DNA of 64,000 bases from Propionibacteriaceae bacterium (GTDB taxonomy: Bacteria > Actinomycetota > Actinomycetes > Propionibacteriales > Propionibacteriaceae): contig JAISUR010000037.1 of NCBI GenBank assembly GCA_031271975.1, positions 372,001 through 436,000 on the forward strand. Reading direction: 5' to 3'. The stretch's first letter is position 1; every line of letters starts with the position of its first letter. This document shows, piece by piece, positions 9,828 to 17,535 of this stretch. The notes below the pieces were generated by a model, which ran no database searches, had not been told where the DNA came from, and saw only the letters and a program-made list of their open reading frames with translations. A program made the position numbers and the translations under genes.

Positions 9828-10534
9828 TGGGCCTGCTGGAACTGATGAAGCCCCATGCCCACACCCACGAACACCACGATTTGGCCGACCTGACGGCCGA
9901 AGGAATCAAAGCCGTCAAAGTTTCGCTGGCGGCCCTGCTGGTCACCGCTCTCGCCCAAGCCGGGATTGTGGCGATTTCTGGCTCGATGGCGCTCCTGGCC
10001 GACACCATCCACAACTTCTCGGACGCGCTGACCTCCGTGCCGCTATGGATCGCCTTCTATCTGGCCAAGCGGGCGGGCGCCAAGGACTTCGGACGGCCCG
10101 AACGCGTCGCCGGCTGGATAATCGTCGCCATGATCGGGCTCTCGGCTGCGCTGGCGGTGTGGGAGTCCATCCAGCGACTCATCCACCCTCAGCCGATGAC
10201 CCACTTGCTCTGGGTCGGCGCAGCGGGCGTCGTCGGGTTCCTCGGAAACGAGTTGGTGGCCCTCTACCGGATTCGCGTCGGCCGCCACATCGGCTCGGCC
10301 GCGTTGGTGGCGGACGGGCTGCACGCCCGCACTGACGGCATCACGTCGCTTGCGGTGGTGCTGGGAGCGGTGGCGACGTGGTTGGGCGCCCCGATTCTGG
10401 ACCCGGTGATCGGGCTCGTGATCGGCCTGGCGATCATTTGGATCACGGTCACGGCTGCCCGGGGCCTGCGCCATCCGGAAGACCATCACCACGATCACCC
10501 ACATGACCTGGATCATCTGCACGCGGAGTCCTAG
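9827..10534 (+). CDS. Cation diffusion facilitator transporter, short form
   Basis: A 235-residue CDF exporter, probably for zinc or a related divalent metal, in the cytoplasmic membrane. The two metal-binding half-sites are intact: D59-x2-H62-x3-D66 and D163-x2-H166-x3-D170. The N-terminus (HAHTHEHHD) and C-terminus (HHHDHPHDLDHLH) are His-rich. The usual C-terminal cytoplasmic metallochaperone-like domain of about 80 residues is missing; the chain ends just after the last helix. It is coupled to the ArsR-type regulator upstream, which probably controls it. Confidence 0.9.
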   Translation: MGLLELMKPHAHTHEHHDLADLTAEGIKAVKVSLAALLVTALAQAGIVAISGSMALLADTIHNFSDALTSVPLWIAFYLAKRAGAKDFGRPERVAGWIIVAMIGLSAALAVWESIQRLIHPQPMTHLLWVGAAGVVGFLGNELVALYRIRVGRHIGSAALVADGLHARTDGITSLAVVLGAVATWLGAPILDPVIGLVIGLAIIWITVTAARGLRHPEDHHHDHPHDLDHLHAES

Positions 10535-10688
10535 GCCGCACCACGGCCGTCATCTGGTCGAGATCCACTGAAACCTGGTCGTCTGGCCCTGATCCCGGCA
10601 CGGGGACGACATGGATCTTCTGGCGTTCCTGATCCTGGTGCTCGCGCCAAAAGCGCATTCCCGGATCGAAGACTTCTGTGAAACTCAT
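10449..10688 (-). CDS. Small protein, DUF6191-like
   Basis: A 79-residue protein starting MSFTEVFDPGMRFWREHQ and containing VDLDQMTAVVRP. This layout (a short FxPGxR segment, a charged linker, then a VDLDxxxxVVRP strand) resembles the small actinobacterial DUF6191 proteins of unknown function. The ATG at 10688 has GGGAG 6-7 nt upstream. The 3' end overlaps the convergent CDF gene by 86 nt, so the last 25 or so residues may not be conserved. Family assignment is from memory of the motif, not from a search. Confidence 0.5.
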   Translation of the reverse strand: MSFTEVFDPGMRFWREHQDQERQKIHVVPVPGSGPDDQVSVDLDQMTAVVRPRTPRADDPGHVGDRGDGLPDGAGPGQP

Positions 10689-10719
10689 GTGCGGCTCCCG
10701 TGTCGGAAGCAAATACTAC

Positions 10720-12075
10720 TCACTCGCGGCCCAGCAATCCGCGCAGCACCCTCATGCGCTCGATCATCGCGGCTTCGTTGCCATGATCGGTGGGCTGGTA
10801 GTACTGCGCCGACTCCAGGATGTCTGGAAGGTACTGCTGCGCGGCGACGCCGTGCTCGAAGTCGTGGGCGTACCGGTAGCCGACCCCGTGGCCCAGGCCG
10901 GCGGCAGACGAATAGTGGGCGTCGCGCAGATGCGGGGGCACCTGGCCGACCTTTCCCGCCCGGACGTCCGCCAGGGCGCCGTCGATGGCGTTGATGACGG
11001 CGTTGGACTTGGGCGCCAAGGCCGCCGCGATGGTGGCTTGCGCCAAGTTGAGCCGGGCCTCGGGCATGCCGATCAGCTGCACCGCCTGGGCCGCGGCCAC
11101 ACACGTCTGCAACACGGACGGGGCAGCCATGCCGATGTCCTCGCTGGCCAAGATGATCAGGCGCCGGGCTATGAACCGGGGGTCTTCACCCGCCGCTATC
11201 ATGCGGGCCAGATAGTGCAGGGCAGCCTGCACGTCTGAGCCGCGCACCGACTTGATGAAGGCGCTGATCACGTCGTAGTGCTGGTCCCCGTCGCGGTCGT
11301 AGCGCACCGAAGCCGCCTCCACGGCCAACTCCAGCGCGTGAGAATCGATTTCCACGGATCCGAGGCCGTCGGCGCTTGCCGCAGCCTCTTCGAGATAGGT
11401 CAGCGCGCGGCGGGCGTCTCCCTGGGCCAGCCGGATCAACGTGGCGCGGGCATCTGGGGCCAGAGCGTACTTGCCACCCAGTCCGCGCTCCTCGGCCAAG
11501 GCCCGGTCCACCAGAACGCTGATGTCGTCGTCGGTGAGCGGTTGCAGAGTCAGCAGCAGCGAGCGGGACAGCAGCGGGGAGATCACCGAGAAGGCCGGGT
11601 TCTCCGTGGTGGCGGCGATCAGCGTCACCAGGCGGTTCTCCACCGCCGGCAGCAGCACGTCCTGCTGCGCCTTGGAGAAGCGATGCACCTCGTCTACGAA
11701 AAGCACGGTGGGCCGGCCCCGGCCCAACTCGGCCCGGGCGGTGTCCAACTCGCGGCGGACTTCCTTCACTCCGGCGGTGACGGCCGACAGTTCCACGAAA
11801 CGCCTGCCGTGGGACTGCGAGACTATGGCGGCGATGGTCGTCTTGCCCACGCCCGGAGGTCCCCATAGAAAGACGGACATCGCCTGGTCCGTTTCGGCCA
11901 GCCGCCGCAGCGGAGAGCCCGGCCCGAGCAAGTGCTGTTGCCCGACGAGTTCGCCTATCGTCCTGGGCCGCATGCGGACCGCCAGCGGCTCCCGCCCAGT
12001 CGCGGCACCCGTCAGCGACCCGGAGGATGCGGGAGCGGCCGAAATATTGCCGAATAGGTCCTCGTCCAGTGCCAC
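10720..12075 (-). CDS. rarA: Replication-associated recombination protein RarA (MgsA)
   Basis: A 451-residue AAA+ ATPase acting at stalled replication forks. Walker A is GPPGVGKTT (72-80) and Walker B is LFVDEVH (D128/E129). The C-terminal half contains the RarA-specific region with [26 protein letters not shown] and the tetramerisation part ending in [13 protein letters not shown]. The start is GTG, preceded by GGAGG at only about 2 nt, an unusually tight spacing. It is divergent from the GyrI-like gene. Confidence 0.95.
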   Translation of the reverse strand: MALDEDLFGNISAAPASSGSLTGAATGREPLAVRMRPRTIGELVGQQHLLGPGSPLRRLAETDQAMSVFLWGPPGVGKTTIAAIVSQSHGRRFVELSAVTAGVKEVRRELDTARAELGRGRPTVLFVDEVHRFSKAQQDVLLPAVENRLVTLIAATTENPAFSVISPLLSRSLLLTLQPLTDDDISVLVDRALAEERGLGGKYALAPDARATLIRLAQGDARRALTYLEEAAASADGLGSVEIDSHALELAVEAASVRYDRDGDQHYDVISAFIKSVRGSDVQAALHYLARMIAAGEDPRFIARRLIILASEDIGMAAPSVLQTCVAAAQAVQLIGMPEARLNLAQATIAAALAPKSNAVINAIDGALADVRAGKVGQVPPHLRDAHYSSAAGLGHGVGYRYAHDFEHGVAAQQYLPDILESAQYYQPTDHGNEAAMIERMRVLRGLLGRE

Positions 12076-12200
12076 CCCTCCAGCGTACTAGCGCCCGCGA
12101 GGCGGCGACACTTTGCCGGGTACCCTTGCATCTGTGCGGCATGCTCCCCTACGCTCGTTTTGAGCGGTGGGAACCCCCCGCCCACGCCAAGGGGAACGAA

Positions 12201-12722
12201 GTGCGTATCGAGATTGTGAAGCGGGCCGCCTTCCGGGTTTGCGGCTACGCAGTCACCACGTCGCTGACCCAATATGGGCACGCGCCCGCCCAAAAGGAGC
12301 TTTTCGAAAACTATTTCCGCGATGAACGACCGGCCAACATAGCTGCCGTAGCCGACAACCCGGCCGAGCTGTACGGGTTGGCCTGGCTGGTGACCCGGCC
12401 CGGCGACCGCATCCAGTACCTGCTGGGCTCGGCCGTGACCGGCAATCCCCCGCTGCCAGCCGGCGCGATCATCAAAGAAGTCGCGCCCGCCACCTACGCC
12501 ATGACGCGGCTCGATCCGGAGATGTCGCTGCAGCAAGGGTGGATGGAGTTCTTCTACATCGCCGGCGGGCAAATCGGATACTCCCCGGACTACCACCACG
12601 ACGTCTGGTTCGAGCGGTTGCCCACCGGTGTCCATGGCCCGACCGAGCTGTGGATGGCCGTCACGAACTCCGTGCCGTCCTGGGCCGACCAGCAATCCCT
12701 GCCGGAGTATTTCCGCTTCTAG
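12201..12722 (+). CDS. GyrI-like / effector-binding-domain protein (copy 1)
   Basis: A 173-residue free-standing protein resembling the GyrI/AraC effector-binding fold: an N-terminal strand VRIEIVKRAAFRVCGYAV, a middle domain and the C-terminal strand pair GPTELWMAV. No DNA-binding domain is attached. The GTG start has AGGGGA upstream. It converges with hypE and overlaps its stop by 4 nt. A second protein of the same type lies at 44207-44665, with the same ...PxELWMA ending. These folds bind amphiphilic small molecules or peptides; the ligand here is unknown. Confidence 0.65.
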   Translation: MRIEIVKRAAFRVCGYAVTTSLTQYGHAPAQKELFENYFRDERPANIAAVADNPAELYGLAWLVTRPGDRIQYLLGSAVTGNPPLPAGAIIKEVAPATYAMTRLDPEMSLQQGWMEFFYIAGGQIGYSPDYHHDVWFERLPTGVHGPTELWMAVTNSVPSWADQQSLPEYFRF

Positions 12723-13492
12723 CCGCCGACGCGCACCATTGGGTAGTAGCGCAACACCTGCTCTTTCACGCGGCGCAACGTCTCTTCGGAAGGAGTGGTG
12801 AACGTCTGCGGCTCCAGCCCCAGTCCGGCGAACTTGTTCTGTCCGAGCCGGTGATAGGGCAACAGGTCCACTTCCACGAGTTCGATACTGTGGGTCTTCA
12901 GCCACAGCATGGTCTCCTCGATGACGTCCGCGGAGGTGTTCAGGCCCTCCAAGAGGATCATGCGCAGGTAGATCTTCGCCCGCAGCGAGTTGAGAAACTC
13001 CAGGTTCTTGAGCACTAGGTCGTTGGCCGCCCCGGTCCATTTCTTGTGGTCTTCGCTGGAGATGAACTTCAGGTCGTACAGCCAGAAATCTACGTACTTC
13101 GCGAGTTGGCTGAATCCCGTCTGGGCTGCTACCCCACAGGTGTCGACGCCCAGTGAGATCCCCTTGGCTTTGAGTTGGCGGGCGAGTTCCAGCAGGAAAG
13201 TCCGGTTCTGCGCCATCACCTCGCCACCGGACAGGGTCACCCCGCCACCCGAGTGGTCATAGAACATGACGTCTGACAAAACCTCGCTGACAAGCTCTTC
13301 CACGGTGTACTGCCGGCCGACGAGCTTCTTTTCGCCCTCGGTCACCATCAGCTCCGGCTCGAACAGCTTGGCTTCGGGATTGTGGCACCACGGGCAGTCC
13401 AGCGGGCAGCCCTTGAAGAAGATGGTCGTGCGCAGCCCCGGCCCGTCGTGCATCGAGAACCGTTGGATGTTGAAAACGTAAGGCGCGGACAT
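12719..13492 (-). CDS. hypE: Glycyl-radical enzyme activase (HypE-like)
   Basis: A 257-residue radical SAM enzyme that installs the glycyl radical on its partner. The cluster motif C29-x3-C33-x2-C36 is in GCPLDCPWCHNPE, and SGGGVTLSGGE (81-91) is the glycine-rich SAM loop. The only other cysteine is C119, so the ferredoxin-like insert with extra [4Fe-4S] clusters found in many eliminase activases is absent and the protein is PflA-sized. It is divergent from hypD with 57 nt between the genes, a dedicated pair. By sequence alone it could be called PflA; the partner decides for HypE. Confidence 0.85.
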   Translation of the reverse strand: MSAPYVFNIQRFSMHDGPGLRTTIFFKGCPLDCPWCHNPEAKLFEPELMVTEGEKKLVGRQYTVEELVSEVLSDVMFYDHSGGGVTLSGGEVMAQNRTFLLELARQLKAKGISLGVDTCGVAAQTGFSQLAKYVDFWLYDLKFISSEDHKKWTGAANDLVLKNLEFLNSLRAKIYLRMILLEGLNTSADVIEETMLWLKTHSIELVEVDLLPYHRLGQNKFAGLGLEPQTFTTPSEETLRRVKEQVLRYYPMVRVGG

Positions 13493-13513
13493 AGCGCCCC
13501 AATACTAGCCGTT

Positions 13514-13543
13514 TTCATTTCTGACACATTGTCTCGCTAGATT
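13514..13543 (+). promoter_or_regulatory. Candidate hypD promoter and GACA-N3-TGTC inverted repeat
   Basis: In the 57-nt divergent hypE/hypD gap a -35-like TTCATT (13514-13519) and a -10-like TAGATT (13538-13543) are separated by 18 nt. Between them lies the short inverted repeat GACA-CAT-TGTC (13523-13533), a possible regulator site. Transcription would start within about 7 nt of the -10, at or next to the hypD ATG, so a leaderless mRNA is likely. Confidence 0.4.
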
Positions 13544-13549
13544 GGTGCC

Positions 13550-15964
13550 ATGACGCTCACGTATGCACCTGAGGCAGGCATCGACTGGTCAGCCAAACGC
13601 GGCTCCACGCAACGCACGAAGCGGCTCCGCGAACTCTCCGAGACCACCCGCCCGTCCATCTCGCTGGAGCGGGCCATCATCGAAACGGACGTCTACACCA
13701 AGTACGAGGGCAAGGTGCCCACGCCGGTGCTGCGCGGCATCTTCTTCAAAGAGCTGATGAGCCGCCGCACGCTGTACCTCGGCGACGACGAGTTGATCGT
13801 GGGAGAGAAGGGCACCGGCCCGCAGTCGGCGCCGACCTTCCCGGAGCTTTGCTGCCACACCCTCGAAGACTTCGACAACATGAACAACCGCGAGCGGGTG
13901 TCGTTCGCCGTGACCGAGGCCGACAAGCGCATCCAGGAGCAAGTCATCATCCCGTTCTGGTCGCAGCGCGCCACGATGACCAAGATGTACGCCGCGCTGC
14001 CCGAGGCTTGGCACCTGCTGTTCAACGCGGGCATGTACACCGAGTTCATGGCCCAGCGCGGCCCGGGCCACACGGTCGCGGACGGGAAGATCTACCGCAA
14101 GGGCTACCTGGAGTTCATCGCCGACATCGACGCCCAGATAGCCGCCCTCGATTACGGCCAAGACATGAAAGCGGCCGAGAAACTCGCCGAATGGCAGGGC
14201 ATGCGGCTGGTCTGCGAGGGCATGGTCATCTTGGGCCAGCGTTATGCGGCGCTCGCCCGCCAGCGCGCCGAAGCCGAAGCAGACCCAGTACGCCGGGCGG
14301 AGTTGCTGGAGTTGGCCGAAGTGTGCGACGCGGTCCCAGCGCACGCGCCGACCACCTTCCGCCAAGCCGTGCAGATGTACTGGTTCACGCACATCGGCGT
14401 CACCTCGGAAATGAACAACTGGGACGCGTATTCGCCGGGCAAGCTGGACCAGCATCTGGAGCCGTTCTACCTGGCCGAAACCGCCGCCGGATCCCTGAGC
14501 CGCGAGCAAGCCCGCGAGTACCTGGAGTGCCTGTGGGTCAAGTTCAACAACCAGCCCGCGCCCCCCAAGGTGGGCATCACGCTCAAGGAATCTGCCACCT
14601 ACACCGACTTCTGCAACATAAACACCGGGTCGCTGCGCCCGGACGGCACCTGCGGCGTGAGCGACGTCTCGTACTTGATCCTCGAAGTCATGGACGAGAT
14701 GAAGCTGCTGCAGCCGAGTTCGAACGTGCAGATCTCGCGCAAGTCGCCGGAGCATTTCCTGCGCGAGGCCGTGAAGGTCTCCCGCAAGGGCTGGGGCCAG
14801 CCGGCTTTCTACAACTCGGAGGCCATCCTCGCCGAGTTGGGCAATATGGGCAAGACGCTCGACGACGCCCGCGAGTCGGGGATCGCGTCCGGTTGCGTCG
14901 AGACGGGCGTGGCCGGCAAAGAGGCCTACGTCCTGACCGGGTATTTCAACGTGCCGAAGGTGCTGGAACTGGTGCTCAACCGCGGCTACGACCATTACAC
15001 GGGCAAGCAAGTCGCCCCCGACATGGGCGACCCGCGCCACTTCGCCACCTTCGAGGAGCTTTACGCCGCGTTCGTGCAGATGCTCACCTATGTCGCCGAC
15101 GTCAAGGTGGCGGGCAACAACCTGATCGAGGCGTTGTTCATGTCCACGATGCCGGTACCGCTGCTGTCCGTCATCACCGACGACTGCATCGCCAAGGGCG
15201 TGGACTACAACTGCGGCGGCGCGCGCTACAACACCAGCTACATACAGTGCGTCGGCCCGGCGACGATCACCGATTCGCTGGCCGTGCTGAAGAAGCACGT
15301 CTTTGAGGACCGCACCATGGCCATGGGCGAGATCCTGGCGGCGTGCGACGCCGACTTCGTGGGCTTCGAAGACACCTTCGACACCGTCTTCAACCAAACG
15401 CCCAAGTACGGCAACGACGACGACTACGCCGACAACATCCTCAAGCGCGTGGTGGATTCGCTGCAGAAGGCAATCGCCGGCCGCCCGACGCCCAAAGGGT
15501 CGAAGACCATCGTCGAGTTCCTGCCGACGACCTGCCACGTCTACTTCGGCCAGGTCATGGAAGCTTCGCCGAACGGGCGCCACAAGGCGATTCCGCTGCC
15601 GGACGGTATTTCGCCGGAGAAGGGCGCCGACCGCAACGGGCCCACGGCCGTGATCAAGTCGGCCGCCAAGATCGACCAATTGAAGACGGGCGGCGCGCTG
15701 TTGAACCAGAAGTTCACCCCGTCGGTGATCGCCGGCGACCGCGGCGTGGAAGCCGTGGCCAGCCTGATCCGCACCTACTTCGCCATGGACGGCCACCACC
15801 TGCAGTTCAACGTGGTGGACCGCGCCACGCTGTTGGACGCCCAGGCCCACCCCGACCAGTACCCGGACTTGGTGGTCCGGGTCGCCGGGTATTCCGACTA
15901 CTTCAACAACCTGGACAAGGCCTTGCAAGATGAGATCATCGCCCGGACGGAGCAATCCATCTAA
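13550..15964 (+). CDS. hypD: trans-4-hydroxy-L-proline dehydratase (glycyl radical enzyme)
   Basis: An 804-residue glycyl radical enzyme that eliminates water from trans-4-hydroxy-L-proline to give 1-pyrroline-5-carboxylate. The radical loop RVAGYSDYF places the radical on G780; the thiyl residue is C449 with catalytic-base E451 in SGCVETG, followed by KEAYVLTGYFNVPK. I recognise extended identity to clostridial HypD in blocks such as KFNNQPAPPKVGITLKES, YGNDDDYAD, PTTCHVYFG and DEIIARTEQS. Pyruvate formate-lyase is excluded because it has two adjacent cysteines. About 15 extra residues precede the usual N-terminus. It pairs with the divergent activase and overlaps the downstream serine dehydratase. 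No proC lies in the window. Confidence 0.9.
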   Translation: MTLTYAPEAGIDWSAKRGSTQRTKRLRELSETTRPSISLERAIIETDVYTKYEGKVPTPVLRGIFFKELMSRRTLYLGDDELIVGEKGTGPQSAPTFPELCCHTLEDFDNMNNRERVSFAVTEADKRIQEQVIIPFWSQRATMTKMYAALPEAWHLLFNAGMYTEFMAQRGPGHTVADGKIYRKGYLEFIADIDAQIAALDYGQDMKAAEKLAEWQGMRLVCEGMVILGQRYAALARQRAEAEADPVRRAELLELAEVCDAVPAHAPTTFRQAVQMYWFTHIGVTSEMNNWDAYSPGKLDQHLEPFYLAETAAGSLSREQAREYLECLWVKFNNQPAPPKVGITLKESATYTDFCNINTGSLRPDGTCGVSDVSYLILEVMDEMKLLQPSSNVQISRKSPEHFLREAVKVSRKGWGQPAFYNSEAILAELGNMGKTLDDARESGIASGCVETGVAGKEAYVLTGYFNVPKVLELVLNRGYDHYTGKQVAPDMGDPRHFATFEELYAAFVQMLTYVADVKVAGNNLIEALFMSTMPVPLLSVITDDCIAKGVDYNCGGARYNTSYIQCVGPATITDSLAVLKKHVFEDRTMAMGEILAACDADFVGFEDTFDTVFNQTPKYGNDDDYADNILKRVVDSLQKAIAGRPTPKGSKTIVEFLPTTCHVYFGQVMEASPNGRHKAIPLPDGISPEKGADRNGPTAVIKSAAKIDQLKTGGALLNQKFTPSVIAGDRGVEAVASLIRTYFAMDGHHLQFNVVDRATLLDAQAHPDQYPDLVVRVAGYSDYFNNLDKALQDEIIARTEQSI

Positions 15965-17255
15965 GCAGTTTCCATCCATCTTCAACGATGTGATCGGCCC
16001 GGTGATGATCGGGCCGTCGAGTTCGCACACCGCCGCATCCGTCCGCATTGGGCGGCTGCTGCGCGAACGTGCCGGGGGCACTCCCCGGCACGTCCACTTC
16101 CGTTTCGACCGGCACAGCTCCATAGCCGCCACCTACCGCGCCCAGGCGGCCGATCTGGGACTGTTGGCGGGCCTGCTGGGCTATGAGACGCATTCACCTG
16201 AAATCGTGGACGCCCACGCCTTGGCTGGCGCCGCGGGCCTGGATTACGGCTTCGAGGTCGCCGACATCGGCCCCGGCCATCCGAACACGTACTATGCCGA
16301 GATCGACGGCGTACAGTACCGGGCTCTGAGCACCGGCGGCGGCATGGTCGAACTTTACGACTGCTCGGGACAGGCCCTCCCCACCGACCAAGTACTGCCG
16401 GTGCGCGACCAAACGATCCCAAGTGTCCCCTTCACGACGGCCGCCGAGATCGCAGATTCCGAACTCCCCCTGTGGGAATTGGCCCTCCAATACGAATCCG
16501 CCCGCGGCTCCATGGCACCTGGCCAGGTGCTGGCCAAGATGCAAGAGATCGTCTCCTTGCTGGAGCGCTCCTTGGCCACTAACCTCCCGCCTGATGCCGC
16601 CGAAGGGCACCTCCAGCGAATCCTGCCGAACCAAGCCGGCCTGCTGGAAGGCAAAACCCTCCTGGGCGGGGAATTCAGCCGAAAGGTGCTCTACTACGTC
16701 ACCCGCTTCATGGACATCAAGACATCCATGGGCGTCTTCGCGGCCGCTCCCACGGCAGGCTCCGCGGGCTGCCTGCCCGGCGTCGTCTTCGCTTTGGCTC
16801 AGCGCCGCGCGGAAGCCTTCCTCGCCGCCGGATTGGTAGGCGTCCTCATCGCGCACAAGTCAACTTTCGCCGCTGAAGTCTGCGGGTGCCAGGCTGAGTG
16901 CGGGGCAGGTTCGGGAATGGCTGCGGCCGCCGCCGCGCAAGTCCTGGGCTGCGACACGAAGACGTGCCTCGCGGCGGCGTCGCTGGCCCTGCAGAACACC
17001 TTCGGCATGGTGTGCGACCCGGTGGCCAACCGCGTAGAGGTCCCCTGCCTGGGCAAGAATGTGATGGCCGCCTGGAACGCGATCGCGGCGGCGAACATGG
17101 CGGCCAGCGGGTTTCGCGAAGTGATTGGGCTGGATGAGACGATCGCCGCGATGGACGCCGTGGGCCGGGCCATCCCGCGTGAGTTGCGCTGCACCGGCGA
17201 GGGCGGGCTGTCGACCACGCCCACCGCGTTAGCTCTCTTGCGCAGGACGTCCTGA
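15930..17255 (+). CDS. sdaA: L-serine ammonia-lyase, iron-sulfur-dependent, single chain
   Basis: A 441-residue fused beta-alpha L-serine dehydratase giving pyruvate and ammonia. The beta domain starts with VIGPVMIGPSSSHTAA (21-36). The alpha domain holds the [4Fe-4S] cysteines C320 (GCQAE), C362 (MVCDPVANRVEV) and C373 (PCLGKN), plus APTAGSAGCLPG (273-284). The only upstream ATG that keeps the conserved N-terminus overlaps hypD by 35 nt, so translation is coupled. Nearby cysteines C318 and C324 are extra. As hypD also needs anaerobic conditions, the two form an oxygen-sensitive amino-acid catabolic unit. Confidence 0.9.
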   Translation: MRSSPGRSNPSKQFPSIFNDVIGPVMIGPSSSHTAASVRIGRLLRERAGGTPRHVHFRFDRHSSIAATYRAQAADLGLLAGLLGYETHSPEIVDAHALAGAAGLDYGFEVADIGPGHPNTYYAEIDGVQYRALSTGGGMVELYDCSGQALPTDQVLPVRDQTIPSVPFTTAAEIADSELPLWELALQYESARGSMAPGQVLAKMQEIVSLLERSLATNLPPDAAEGHLQRILPNQAGLLEGKTLLGGEFSRKVLYYVTRFMDIKTSMGVFAAAPTAGSAGCLPGVVFALAQRRAEAFLAAGLVGVLIAHKSTFAAEVCGCQAECGAGSGMAAAAAAQVLGCDTKTCLAAASLALQNTFGMVCDPVANRVEVPCLGKNVMAAWNAIAAANMAASGFREVIGLDETIAAMDAVGRAIPRELRCTGEGGLSTTPTALALLRRTS

Positions 17256-17492
17256 CCCGACCGCTGCGCGCGCACCGTCATGGAGAACTTGCTTCAGCAT
17301 CTGGGCACGCGGTCCCATGCCCGCGCAGCGCTGCTCCTTGCAGAACGCGCGCAGCTCCGAATCACTCCTGACAAGGCCATTGACCCGGCCGTCGAGCGAA
17401 AGTGACAATTCGGTAAAGACCGCTGTCCGGAAACATGAAAGAAACAAAAGCTCCGTAACCTACTTGCGATCACCACTAGTGACATACCAGTC

Positions 17493-17515
17493 CGGCGGCT
17501 CGGCGCGGGCCGCCG
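17493..17515 (+). promoter_or_regulatory. Leader hairpin before the liv-type binding protein
   Basis: The 280-nt gap between sdaA and the binding-protein gene has no convincing gene. It holds a perfect 7-bp hairpin, CGGCGGC with GCCGCCG and a 9-nt loop, ending 20 nt before the ATG, and upstream of it the 8-bp palindrome CACTAGTG (about 17473-17480). A promoter for the transport operon is expected here, but I cannot fix its elements. Confidence 0.3.
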
Positions 17516-17535
17516 CTGAAAGATGGGATACCTAT

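Noticed and set aside
13550-15964. Pyruvate formate-lyase
   Set aside because: PFL has two neighbouring active-site cysteines; here there is a single Cys in GCVETG with the dehydratase glutamate, and long blocks match HypD.
13589-16132. 847-residue open frame on the minus strand opposite hypD
   Set aside because: Antisense shadow of hypD and the start of sdaA; no recognisable domain.
17229-17447. 72-residue minus-strand frame between sdaA and the binding-protein gene
   Set aside because: No ribosome-binding site or known motif and it overlaps the sdaA 3' end; not supported as a gene.
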